A DNA stretch of 64,000 nucleotides from Paramecium sonneborni (Eukaryota; Ciliophora; Oligohymenophorea; Peniculida; Parameciidae): NCBI GenBank assembly GCA_905182985.1, contig CAJJDN010000017.1:110874-174873 (forward strand), written 5' to 3'. A program made the position numbers and the translations under genes. The notes below the pieces were generated by a model. It saw only the letters and a program-made list of their open reading frames with translations. It had not been told where the DNA came from and ran no database searches. How positions within the stretch are numbered: position 1 is the first letter of the stretch; each line of letters starts with the position of its first letter. Shown in pieces: positions 1 to 12,764 of this stretch.

Positions 1-90
1 GTATTTATAAGTTAATTAATGATATAAATATATAAATAAAAAAAAAATAATATATATAGTAATTTTAATAAGAAAAAAAAGTAGTTTATA

Positions 91-785
91 ATGGATCCTG
101 TTTTATTATAAAAATATAGAAGTTAATCTAGTTTGAGTATTTAAAGTAGTCCAAAATAATTATTAATACATAGAGGGAAAGGGAATAAATAAATGATAAA
201 TGTTTCTGTAAGTAATGATTATGATTTAAAACAATCATATTCAATATTAAAATTATAAATGGAAGATGATGGAAAAGTTAGTATTTCAACAAATAGAAGA
301 TTGATTAGAACATTTTCATCTAAAATAATAAAAAGTAATTAAGAATAATAATAATAATAATAATAATCTTTTCATAATTCAGCTTAATAATTCTTTCATC
401 CTCCATTTAAAATACCAACTCCTTTACATTAAATTACTTTAAAAAAATAAATTAAATCAATTATTGTTAAAATTCCAGAAAAAACTATTCCAAAAAGATA
501 AACTGCCACTAGTGAATTAATTAGAAAAAAAATATTAAATGCATAAAGAAAAACTTCTATTTTAAATAAATACATTCCTACTAAAATATCTATTGAACCT
601 AAATTATCATATTAAAAGTAATTTATTATTTATATTATTACTTTTTTAGATTATTCTAATCATCTAATTAATATTTTAATAAAAACAATCATAATAAATA
701 TATTCATAATAATCATAACAATAATAATAATAATAATAATAATACAAATAATAATTCAATTACTTTTGATTCACATTATTTTTGA
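91..785 (+). CDS. Hypothetical Gln/Asn-rich protein
   Basis: One intron (618-649, 32 nt) joins two open exons into a 220-aa protein, ending at the TGA at 783-785. Residues near 85-95 are a short poly-Gln run, and the C-terminus is Asn-rich from a run of AAT codons. The middle is basic with scattered Pro and Ser (IPEKTIPKR, YIPTKISIEPK). I see no recognisable domain, signal peptide or membrane segment. The start is the first ATG, after an A-rich leader. Function unknown; the low-complexity stretches suggest a disordered protein. Confidence 0.6.
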
Positions 786-923
786 TATATATATAAATTT
801 ATAGACATAATATTCTAATTTATAGATATTGTTATTTTTATATTATATTTTTTAATATCTATGAAATGATCATATTTTTAAAATTATTATTTTTGAAGCC
901 AAACGAATCTTGTTTTAATTTTC

Positions 924-1931
924 TCATGAAAAATCAAAATCTATGGCTTCTTGAGTTTCAAAGTATTTACAAGTATCCTTATTGATGAATTACAATACAG
1001 TAATTGCATAAATTTATTGAAAAATTTTAGTTAAATTTGACCATTTAAATTCGATAAAAATGTAACTGCCCCAGTTCAATTAATTTTTATATATTGCCCA
1101 TCCCTTTAAAATTATCATCGTAAATGAATGGTTTTAAAATTAAAGGAATTTTATTTACAGTAATAAGATTCTATAATTTATAAATAGATCTTCTCTCAGA
1201 CTTAATAAAGATGGAATGTTTTCATATTTTTTTTTGCAGAGATTTATCTGAATATCTAGTAATCCCGTTTTAAAAATGAGGAATAATTTTTCATGGAGTT
1301 TTTGGATTATTTTAAGTTAAATTAATAGTTTGTTAATTATTTCAGGATAGATATTGTACATCATTTATTCAAATTAGAATATAAATTTCGATAAATAAAT
1401 GAATTGTATTTATTATTTGGAAGTTTATAATATAATCAAAAGATTGATAAGATGATCTTCTTATTATTAAAAACTGTTTAATATAAATTATTAGAAATAT
1501 GAAAGTATTATACATAATCTTAAGTTAGGATGATAATTAAGTTTTTGATAATTTTATAGCATAATTTAGATGACATTTTCATTTTGAATTAACAATACTA
1601 AATAGAATAAAACTATTTAAAAGTGATCTAATCTTTTTAGTCTAGCAATTATTTTTAAAATGATTAAAACTATCTTTTCATCATCAATTAAAAAATTTCT
1701 CATTGTTAAAAATGCTTAAATCAAAGTAGGTATATCTAAACTCTTATCATGTAAATGATTTCTAATATAAATAATGAAAGTTTAAGAGTATTCTTTTACT
1801 ATATTACCACAAATTTTACACTTTTTATAAAAACTTGCAACCAATTTATAAAGTAGTTTATGATTTTTAATTGATGAAATTGAAAATTGTTGAAATTACT
1901 AATAAGATTTTTAATGATTCTTAGGGAGCAT
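924..1931 (-). CDS. Hypothetical helical protein
   Basis: An uninterrupted frame of 336 codons (335 aa) with no intron, from an ATG at 1931 to a TGA at 924-926. In this base composition a chance TGA-free run this long is unlikely, and the composition looks like protein: Leu/Ile/Lys-rich helices with one CKIC pair near residue 40. The end reads TQEAIDFDFS. It has no signal peptide and no family I can name. It is tandem with the cytochrome b5-domain gene, whose stop lies 116 bp upstream of this start. It could be a HEAT-like helical repeat protein, but that is only an impression. Confidence 0.55.
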
Positions 1932-2047
1932 TATAATTATATTTATTTTGTAAAAATATCCTTGCAGTAGTTTTTGATATTTAAATATAAATACTTTATT
2001 AAATATAGTAGTTAAATTTTATATATTCAAATTCATCTATCTTATCA

Positions 2048-3369
2048 TCATAGCTTTTTCATACTAGAGCTAATAATAAATTTAGCTTTGATAGGAGAGA
2101 TAAATTTAGGAGCAAAAACAGGAACACTCAATTAAGGATCCTCTTGTACAATTGTTCTTTAACTCATTGAATATGATCTTTGGAAACTATTATTCATCGA
2201 TGATGGTTATCCTGAGATTTAGGATTCATTCTCTTCTAAAATAATTGATTGTTATTTTGATAATTAATTAACTTCTTTTAAAATTAAATCTTTTTATTAT
2301 TCTTAACTTTTTAAACTTTATTTCCTCTTCCATTCTTCATAATAGGGATTAACTTTTTTTTAAGTTTTTTCTACTATGACTGATTAAGACAATTTCTAAT
2401 CATATTATTTCTTTTTTTCAACATCATAAGATTATTATTAGAATTTAGTATCTTCTTATTTAATAAATGTTTAATCATTAGATTATGTTAAATAAGCTGG
2501 TAGAATGTTAGCATATTTGGATTCTTCTATTTTTTATTAATCCTGTCTTTATTATTTTTCAAGCCATGCTGAATAATAAGGATTTGTTATTTTTTTTTGA
2601 GGAGAAACTAAAATTTCACTTTAAGTTTTTCTATCGTCATTTTTTGCAATTCTCAATTATTCAACTTCTGCTTGTTATCTTTTTAATTCATCAATTTCTG
2701 ATTGTTTCCACTATTTTATAAGTTTCTACTATTTCTATTTTTATATCAATAATATTTCTTATTAAGTAGGAATTAGTAAAAATTATGATTTAACACTGCT
2801 TGTCATTGATTGATTTAATTTACTCATAGATTAATTTAGTCGATCTTCTTGATATTGAGCTTTAGGCTTTACAGATTATGATTTTTATTAAAGCTTTTTT
2901 TCAGAATCAAGTTTTGATGGTGTATTTTTTTATGATTTATTTGTTACAACTGATTACGAAACATTAGTTGATTTTGAACCTAACATGGATTATTATTATT
3001 AACATTATTATTAAAGAGGTTTGTTCTCTATTATTCCACATTTATACCGTTCTAATGTATATAATGCTGATTAGCTATGTTTGTGTATTGAAGGATTGAA
3101 AAATATCTAAAATCTAAACATAATTACATACATTTTCTAAATCTCTGCCTTTATATGTATTTAAAGGACCTCTTCCTCCAGGATGTTTATCTTTGAAATC
3201 TGTCAAATCATAAACTGAGTTATGATAAACATAGAGTAATCTTCGTTAAAACTGTTATACTTATCAATATTACCTATTTGATTTTGATTGCTCTTATTAG
3301 AAGGCAGCAAAGGAAGGATAACTTTTAAAACTTTTATTCATATTAATAAAAATTATGATCATAAATCAT
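2048..3369 (-). CDS. Cytochrome b5-domain protein with long polar tail
   Basis: Two introns (22 and 25 nt) give a 424-aa protein. Residues about 35-100 form a cytochrome b5-like heme-binding domain: VYDLTDFKDKHPGG carries the first axial-His motif, and IHKHSQSALYTLERYKCG carries the second His and the domain end. In cytochrome b5 these two His ligate heme for electron transfer. The rest is a Gln/Lys/Ser-rich tail with short coiled-coil stretches and two similar PYY.(A/E)W motifs (NPYYSAWLEK, NPYYEEWKRK), with no clear membrane anchor. The start was chosen because only this ATG is in frame with the b5 domain after splicing. The domain is seen; its partner and role are unknown. Confidence 0.75.
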
Positions 3370-4032
3370 CAAAATAGCATACAATATCAATCTAAAGATT
3401 TTAATTTTACTTTAATTTACATTTATTTTTAAAATTGCTCATACATGAAATATTTTTGTAAAAACATAAATTAGAGTCAAAACCTTTTTAATCTCAATAT
3501 TTCAATTATTTAAAAGAAAATAATCCAGTGAAAAAAAAATTGAAAGTCAACCAAATTTTGATTATTATTATTTATTATCCATACTTGATTTCTAAATGAC
3601 ATTTAAATTGATTATAACAAAAAAGATTTTGATAATTTAAAATACAAGTATTACTATTCTTAATTTATATATTGATAAAATAAGGATTGAAATCGAATGA
3701 TTAATTACATGAAAATTAAGTAATTTAATTTAAAATTTAATGATATTTTAAGTTCTATTATTGTGTATTTAGAATTGAAAGTAATGGATTAGAAAATATA
3801 TTTAAATTTATACTAAATATGAAGAAAAGAGATTAGATAGATGAAAATAGGGAATTTATTCCTAAAAGTAATTAGATAGACTTATATTAGATGAGATAGT
3901 GAGAATATTAATATAAAATGAATTAAGATAAGATAATACCTATTATATATAAATAATTAAATTTGGTAATAAAATATTCAATTCAAATACCGATATGATG
4001 TGGAGATGTGAAATTAAAATTTTTATTTATTT
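3370..4032. other. Intergenic region upstream of clathrin gene
   Basis: This 663-bp spacer lies between two divergent genes, so it should hold both promoters. It contains AT-rich sequence and short runs open on either strand (for example a minus-strand frame through 3925-3556 with no usable start), which are expected by chance when TGA is the only stop. I see no conserved domain in it. Confidence 0.5.
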
Positions 4033-7000
4033 ATGAATCCATTGAGACCAATAAGAGTTTAAGAGGCATATAGATTTTCTTAGCTGGGTGTAAGCCAAAC
4101 CAATTTCAAATTTGGACAAATATACTTCGAATCAGATAAATACATAACCATTAGAGAGACAGCCCCAAATGGAGAAACACAATTGTTACAATTCAATTTT
4201 GAGACAAAACAATTGATTTCTCGTAAGCCAAACAAAGCAGATTCTGCAATAATGCATCCAGAAAAGAATATCATAGCTTTGAGAGCAGCAGGTGAATAGC
4301 CAAATTCAACAGTGATCTAAATCTTCAATTTAGATGAGAAATAAAGAATAAAGAATGTTGAGTTGAATGAACCAATAATATTTTGGAGATGGGTGAACTT
4401 GTAAAAGTTAGCATATGTAACACCAACAGCAGTTTATCATATCAATATTACAAATCCTAATGAACAATAAGTTAAAGTAATGGATAGGTAATATTTAATA
4501 CTAATAATATATAAGATCTGGAGCATTGTCATCAGAGAATCCAGTTTAAATAATTGGATATGGATTGGAAGGAAATGAGAAATGGTGTGCATTATATGGT
4601 ATATCAACACCAGATGGAGGTAGAACAATAAATGGACATATTCAACTATTTTTGATTGAATAAGCAAAGTAATAAATATTGGAGGGACATTGTTGTTGTT
4701 TTGGAGATGCTTTAATTCATACAGATGATTACAAAAGTAGTTTATTCTGTTTTGTGGAAAGAAAGTCTGGTGAGACAACTAGTAGATTACACATCTCAGA
4801 AATAGGAGTACCACCTAATGGATTCTAAAAATTTAAAAGATAAGTTGAAGTTTAGACTGATCCAAATTATCCAGCAGATTTCCCAGTCTTAATGCATATT
4901 AATCAAAGATATGGATTAATTTATGTAATAAGCAAATATTCATTTCTTACAGTTTATGAATTAAGCACAGCTAGTTTGATATTTAGAGAGGTATAAATAA
5001 ATTCAAATAATAAAATAGAGAATCTGTAATGAGAATGTGTTTGTAGGTGCTCCAAATATTAATCAAGGTTAATATCATATCATAGGTAAGGAAGGAATAG
5101 TATACACAATCTCTGTAAATGATGATTAATTGGTTTCCTATTTGATTAATACATGTAGACATATCCCTGAAGTTATTCAATTAGGATTCCGTTTAGCTAG
5201 TAGATATAAACTTCCAGGAGCAGAAAATATGTTTGTTGATCAATTTAATAAAGCAATTTTAACTGGAGATGCTTTGAGTGCTGCTAAAATTGCTGCAAGT
5301 GCACCTGGAACTGTTCTTAGAAATCCAGAAAGTATTGCTAAATTCAAATAAATGTAATAATAACCAGGATAACCTTAACCTCTTATTGTTTATTTCTAAA
5401 CACTTTTAGAAAAAGGCACTTTGAACAAGTTTGAAGCTATTGAATTGTGTGGACCTATTTTATAATAAGGAAGAAAATAATTTGTTGAATAATGGATTGC
5501 CTAAAATAAATTAGAACCATCTGATGAATTAGGAGATCTCTTAAAAAGATATGATGTCAATCTAGCTATTCAAATCTACAAATTATCCAAATCTTATTAA
5601 AAATTAGCATAATGTTATATGGAAACAGGATAAATCGAGTTAGCTATGCAATTATAATAATAATTTGGTGTGTCTACAGATTATATGGCTATGCTTAGAA
5701 ATATGTTGATGTCATCTCCAGAATAAGCTCTTGCCATGGCTAAATCTTTATATCAAAGAGATTAAGGTATCAATGTTCATTAAATTGCTGAACTCTTTGA
5801 ATAATTCTAAAGATTACCTGAAATGACTGCCTTCTTAGTTGAATGTATGAAGAACAACAGAGCTGAAGATGGACCATTATAAACTAAAGTTTTATGCTTG
5901 AATTTATAAGCTGCTGCTTAAGTTGCTGATGCTATCTTATAAATGAATATTTGGACATAATTTGATAGAATTAGAGTTGCTTAATTATGTGAATAAAAGG
6001 GTCTCTATCAAAGAGCACTTGAAAATTATTCAGATCCTAAAGATGTTAAAAGAGTCATCTTAAATACTCATGCTCTACCACCTGAATTTATTGTTAATTT
6101 TCTATCTAGAGTTGATCCTGCTTTAACTCTTTAATGTCTCTAAGATTTATTAAGACATAATAGATAAAATTTATAAGTTGTTGTTAATGTTGCTGTTTAA
6201 AATAATTAAAGATTAACAATCCCAGCTTGTATTAAAGTCTTTGAATCAGTAAGTGCCTTTGAAGGAGTCTACTTATTCTTAGGATCTTTAATTAATACCA
6301 CATCTGATAAGGATATCTATTATAAATACATTGAAGCTGCTGCTAAATGCAATTAAATAAAAGAATTAGAGAGAGTTATTACAGAAAAAGGAGATTGCTA
6401 TGATGCTGATAAGGTTAAAAATTATTTGAAAGAATAAAAATTATCTGATCCAAGACCATTAATCTTCTTATGCGATATGAATGGATTTGTTGATGAATTA
6501 ACAAGATATCTATATAAAAATGGATTTACAAGATATATCGAAATTTATATCTTTAAGGTAAATCCAAATGCTGCTCCTGCAGTTTTTGGTACATTAATTG
6601 ATTTAGAATGTGATGAGGTTTACTTGAAATAATTATTGTATAACATTCGAGGAATGTGCCCAATAGAACCAACAGTTGAAGAATTTGAGAAAAGAAATAA
6701 ACTTAGAGTATTAGAATAATGGCTTGAAGCAAGAGTGACAGAAGGTAATTAAATTCCTGCTATTCACAATGCATTAGCTAAAATTAAGATTGATACATCT
6801 TAAGATCCTGATGGATTTTTAATAAATAATCAATTTTATGATGCTAAAGCAGTTGGTAAATTTTGTGAAGAAAGAGATCCTTAATTAGCAGTGTTAGCTT
6901 ATAAGAGAGCTTGGGGATAATGTGATTAGGAATTAATAAATTTGACAAATAAAAATGAGATGTACAGAGTGTAAGCAAAATATCTAGTAGAGAGATAAGA

Positions 7001-10000
7001 TGTTGATTTATGGGCTGGAGTATTGTAGGAAACAAATCCTCATAGAAAAAATTTGATTGATTATGTAATTTAAGCATTACAAGATTCTAAAAATGTTGAT
7101 GAAGTGTAAGCAGCTGTAAAAGCATTTGTATTGGCTAAGATTCCTTATGAATTATTAGGGTTATTGGAAAAATTAGTATTACATAATCCTGAATTTATGT
7201 AATACAAATAATTATAAAATTTATTAATAATTACAGCAATTCAAAGTGATACAAGCAAGGTTTTGGATTACATAAATAGATTGGATAAATTTGATCCATA
7301 AATAATAGCTTAACATTGTTTAAATGAAGAATACAGATTGTTTGAGGAAGCATTTGCAGTTTTTAAGAAATTTAATTTACATATAGATGCAGTGAATGTA
7401 TTACTCAGAAATTTAGGAAATGTTCCAAGAGCTCATGAATATGCTTAATATGCTAGTTCAAATGAAGTATGGTCATTATTGGCTGAAGCTTATTATGTAT
7501 AAGGATAAGTAAATGAATCTATAGATTGTTATATTAAGGCTAATGATTCAAGTGCATTTTTAAATATAATAAATGTAGCTGAATAAGAGGATAGATATGA
7601 ATTATTAGTTAAATATTTATTAATGTGTAGATAAACAGTAAAGGATGTAAATATTGATAATTCATTAATTTATTGTTATGCAAAATTGGACAAGAATTTA
7701 GATATTGAATCTTTAATTTAATCAAGCAATTCAGCAGATTTAATTAAAGTGGGAGAAAGATGTTTTGATCAATAATTGTATGAAGCAGCAAAGATTATGT
7801 TCACAGCTCTTAAGAATAATGCGAGAATAGCATCATGTTTAGTGAGATTAAAATAATTTAATAAAGCAATAGAGGCTGCTTAAAAAGCTAATACATCAAA
7901 GACATGGAAAGAATTGTGTTTTGCTTGTGTTGAAGCATCAGAATTTAAATATGCATCAATTGCTGCATAAAACATAATTATTGTACCAGATATGTTGGAA
8001 TCTCTAATTAAATAATATGAAGAATATAATGCATAAGAAGAAATGATGATATTATTAGAAAATGCTTTAGGTATGTAAAGAGCTCATGTTGGTATTTTTA
8101 CAGAATTGGCAGTTCTTTATTGTCATTATAAATAAAAGAAAGTTATGGAACATTGTAGATAATATTTCTAAAAGATGAACATCTTAAAAGTTTTAAGAAC
8201 TTGTGAAAAGATGTGTCTCTGGAGTGAAGCTGTTTACTTACATTAACATTATGATTAACCAGATAATGCTATCAATATTATGATTGAACATTCACCAACT
8301 GCATTTTCACATGATGTTTTAGTTATGTTACTCTAAAAGATTACTAATACAGATTTGTATTATAAATGTATTCTCTTCTATCTTGAAGAACAACCTGAAT
8401 AAATTAATGATTTATTAAGAAGCATTCAATCTAAAATTGATTTAAGCAAATTTGTTAAACTTATGAAGAATACTGGTTATTTGGCTCTTGCTTTACCATT
8501 TTTATAATAAATTCAAAATGCTAATAATAAAGATGTCAATGATGCTTTAAATCAACTTTATTTAGATATTGAAGATTATGAAAATCTTAGAGAATCAGTT
8601 AAAAATTATGAGAACTTTGATTAATTAGCTTTGGCATAAAAAACATAATCTCATGAATTAGTTGAATTCAGAAGAATTGCTGCTTATCTTTATAGAAAGA
8701 TATAGAAATATGATTTATCAATGAATTTAAGTAAATAAGATTAAATGTACAGGGATGCAATTGAAACAGCATAAGAATCCTAAAATGTCAAATTAGTTTA
8801 TGAATTATTAGAATTCTTCATTTAAAATAAAGAGAGTGAATTCTTTACTGTTTGTCTCTACACATGTTATGATTTANTTATTGTTATGCAAAATTGGACA
8901 AGAATTTAGATATTGAATCTTTAATTTAATCAAGCAATTCAGCAGATTTAATTAAAGTGGGAGAAAGATGTTTTGATCAATAATTGTATGAAGCAGCAAA
9001 GATTATGTTCACAGCTCTTAAGAATAATGCGAGAATAGCATCATGTTTAGTGAGATTAAAATAATTTAATAAAGCAATAGAGGCTGCTTAAAAAGCTAAT
9101 ACATCAAAGACATGGAAAGAATTGTGTTTTGCTTGTGTTGAAGCATCAGAATTTAAATATGCATCAATTGCTGCATAAAACATAATTATTGTACCAGATA
9201 TGTTGGAATCTCTAATTAAATAATATGAAGAATATAATGCATAAGAAGAAATGATGATATTATTAGAAAATGCTTTAGGTATGTAAAGAGCTCATGTTGG
9301 TATTTTTACAGAATTGGCAGTTCTTTATTGTCATTATAAATAAAAGAAAGTTATGGAACATTGTAGATAATATTTCTAAAAGATGAACATCTTAAAAGTT
9401 TTAAGAACTTGTGAAAAGATGTGTCTCTGGAGTGAAGCTGTTTACTTACATTAACATTATGATTAACCAGATAATGCTATCAATATTATGATTGAACATT
9501 CACCAACTGCATTTTCACATGATGTTTTAGTTATGTTACTCTAAAAGATTACTAATACAGATTTGTATTATAAATGTATTCTCTTCTATCTTGAAGAACA
9601 ACCTGAATAAATTAATGATTTATTAAGAAGCATTCAATCTAAAATTGATTTAAGCAAATTTGTTAAACTTATGAAGAATACTGGTTATTTGGCTCTTGCT
9701 TTACCATTTTTATAATAAATTCAAAATGCTAATAATAAAGATGTCAATGATGCTTTAAATCAACTTTATTTAGATATTGAAGATTATGAAAATCTTAGAG
9801 AATCAGTTAAAAATTATGAGAACTTTGATTAATTAGCTTTGGCATAAAAAACTTAATCTCATGAATTAGTTGAATTCAGAAGAATTGCTGCTTATCTTTA
9901 TAGAAAGATATAGAAATATGATTTATCAATGAATTTAAGTAAATAAGATTAAATGTACAGGGATGCAATTGAAACAGCATAAGAATCCTAAAATGTCAAA

Positions 10001-10469
10001 TTAGTTTATGAATTATTAGAATTCTTCATTTAAAATAAAGAGAGTGAATTCTTTACTGTTTGTCTCTACACATGTTATGACTTATTGAAACCTGATTAAG
10101 TTATGGAATTGACTTGGAGATCAGGTTTAATGGAGTTTGCTATGCCTTATTTCATTTAAATCACTTGGGAATTAACTCATAAGATAGAATATGTTTAGAA
10201 AAAGCATGAAGATAGAGAAAAGAAAGTATTATTCATATTTATATTTTTAGGAAATATAAACTGCTTAATAATAATAATCATAAGCTTTACCAATTGCTTA
10301 AGATTTCTTATTAAATTAAGGATAATTGATGTTGGGACCACCCAGTCAAATGAGTAGCAGTAATTTAGGCTTTGGATAGCAATCTGGATTTGGAAATTCA
10401 ACAATGAGTTAAGCTCCTATGGGTTATGGAGGATAATAATTTGGATCGTATTAACCACCAGGTTTTTGA
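4033..10469 (+). CDS. CHC: Clathrin heavy chain (broken by an assembly duplication)
   Basis: Clathrin heavy chain forms the triskelion legs of coated vesicles in endocytosis and trans-Golgi traffic. The N-terminus ([20 protein letters not shown]) and the following propeller match the family ([18 protein letters not shown]), and the long helical repeat leg follows without gaps. There are three introns: 4488-4515, 4991-5018 and 10226-10250. The C-terminal tail is Gln/Gly-rich (GYGGQQFGSYQPPGF). As printed, the frame is lost because 7670-8876 is repeated at 8878-10084 across the N at 8877. Removing one copy plus the N leaves exactly 1716 codons (1715 aa), slightly longer than the usual ~1675. 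The gene itself therefore appears intact. Confidence 0.96.
7670..10084. repeat. Direct duplication around a single N (1207 bp, in clathrin)
   Basis: Copy 1 spans 7670-8876, the N is at 8877 and copy 2 spans 8878-10084, an offset of 1208 bp. I found two mismatches, A8645/T9853 and T8873/C10081, both synonymous in the clathrin frame (Thr, Asp). The offset is not a multiple of three, so the doubled sequence frameshifts the gene. The single N and the near-identity point to two overlapping contig ends placed end to end. Confidence 0.93.
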
Positions 10470-10517
10470 CCAAGTTAAATATATTAAAAATAAAACATAT
10501 ATAAAATTTTATTTTCT

Positions 10518-12723
10518 ATGATCATAGATTTTCTTGGAGGTACTCATTCTTTTGATGTAAAAAATGATTTAGTTGCTTTTGAATAAGGAAACAGTTTATT
10601 ATTGCTTGATACTACAAATAACTCAAAAGTTTAAATGCATGGTCACGTGAATTAGATTATAGCAATCTGTTTTTGTGGATAAAATCTTATTGCATCTGTA
10701 AGCATGGGATTTAAGAATCATTTATAAATTTCTGAATTCGATACTTTTAATCGAACATTTGATGAATATCTACCTGACACAGATAAAAAGACTGTGCAAA
10801 TTTATATGGAGAATATTAATAATTAATTGATTTTGATTGAAGTAAATACAGGTCATCGAATATTAGTTTATGATATTCTATAATATAAACTGCTTTTCAT
10901 AACTGATTTAGATAATCTAAATCCTTGCTATGGATTTGCATATTTGCCAACAAAACCAAAAACAAAAATCTGTTTAATGTGTAATGGTTAAGTAACTATT
11001 TGGAACTTGGGTTAAAATAATGTTCAAATCACTAATAGAATCACATTAAGGAATATTAAACATATGGATACTAATAAATCACTCAATTTAATCATATTAA
11101 TATTAGTTACTGGAGATTTATATATATTGAATTCAGATGGAGATTTGATTTCTTAATTGAAAGCTCCAGATTAAGAATTTACTGCATCAACCAGTTTTGA
11201 ATAATATTTATATTTATCTACAAGAAGTGGTAAAATATTTATATATGAGATATCTACTCTTAAATTTGTAACAGAAATTCATGCAAACGATACTTGCTAT
11301 TGTGTTTAATTAAAACATTCAAATTAACTTCTTGTTTTTGCTTTAAATGATTCCACCTTAATTACTATGGATATCAATAAGCGTATAATTTTAGATTAAT
11401 AAAATGGTCATGGTGGTAGAATTAATTCAGTCTCTTGGGATCTTATTTAAAGCAATCAATTTTATTCTTGTTCTAATGATGGTTCTTTTGGAGTTTCTAA
11501 TTCTCGAGGTGACAAATTCTCAATAAATAAATACTACATAGGATAATTTTAAACTAAAATCAAATGTTGTGTTATTGATAATTATAGAGATGACATCTAC
11601 CTTGGAGATAATAAGGGATAATTGTTTGTTTTTTCATTAATTAATGTCTAATTTCGAAGATAAATTGCTTTAACTTAAAATCTAGGAATAAAAGAGATGT
11701 AATTCAGTCCAGCTTATTAATATTTAGGAGTGGCCTTTAAAAATGGATTCACGATTATCTTAGATTGTGAAAATTAATTAAAACCGGTATTGAAGTTAGA
11801 AGATAAACTTGAAAATATCTCATTTGTTGGAATCAAGTTATTTTAATTAGAATTTGATCTTGTTAAAGTAAATACACAAGCATATTCAACATCTTACATT
11901 CCAAGAAATGATAAATCATTTAATTCACTCACTATTTACAATCATAATTCTGTAAGGAGACATCAAATTGATAAAGCTAATTCTTAATTATCAGCTTTAG
12001 CATTAAACATATATACAATTGAAGGCACCATATTTGGATATGATCTACATCCATCTAAAGATTATATATTAATTTTATCAAATTATGGATTTGTTTATAT
12101 ATATAGGGTATAAAGCTCAGAGAAAAGAGCAAAAATAACAGTTCCACCATTTTCAAGAAATTTAAGGATTGATAAATCAGGATTATATTTTGCGATAGCT
12201 CATTTACCATTAATTAATTAATCAGATAAATAAATAATAGAAATACCTTCGATTGAGTTTTTGACTAAAAATGCAAAAATTAATAAAAAAATGTTGCCAA
12301 CAAATATTAGAATATATGAATGTGGAACTGGTTAATTGGCTGAAAAAATAAATAGAATATTCAGTATAACATCTTTAGATTTCTCTAATGATGGATAATA
12401 TCTATTAGTTGGTGGAAAGAAGGGAAAGATATCATTATGGGGATTAAGTGAAGATTTAGTGTAAAGTAGTGAGGAGGTAATAAAAGAAATGAAACTGAAT
12501 CCTTTTTTTTGGAGAGACTTTTAAATATATATAGATGAAGAAGAAATTCAAGAATAAGACATTTTAGATTTAGAGTTATTAGCAAAGAAACTACCAAATA
12601 AACCAATTGTACAAAGTTAAAAATATTAACAAATTGTTAATCCACATACAATGTATTAAAATATAATATTATTTTAGAATATAAACCCCAGGCAGTGCTA
12701 GTTCAAGATATGAATTGTATTGA
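10518..12723 (+). CDS. WD40-repeat protein
   Basis: A 726-aa protein with one intron at 12653-12677. It holds many WD40-like blades across its length, for example INSVSWDLIQSNQFYSCSND near residue 310 and SLDFSNDGQYLLVGGKKGK near 620, each followed by a beta-strand triplet. The C-terminus is a short tail (TPGSASSRYELY). WD40 propellers act as protein-interaction platforms. The arrangement resembles ciliary or flagella-associated WD proteins, but I cannot assign an ortholog. It starts 48 bp after the clathrin stop on the same strand. The start is the first ATG of the open frame. Confidence 0.8.
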
Positions 12724-12764
12724 TGATAATTAGAAACTAATATTATTTAAAAATAATTATAAAA

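Noticed and set aside
3556..3925. Minus-strand open frame of over 110 codons upstream of clathrin
   Set aside because: It has no usable start, a monotonous Ile/Leu/Phe composition and no domain. With TGA as the only stop and ~80% AT, runs of this size occur by chance.
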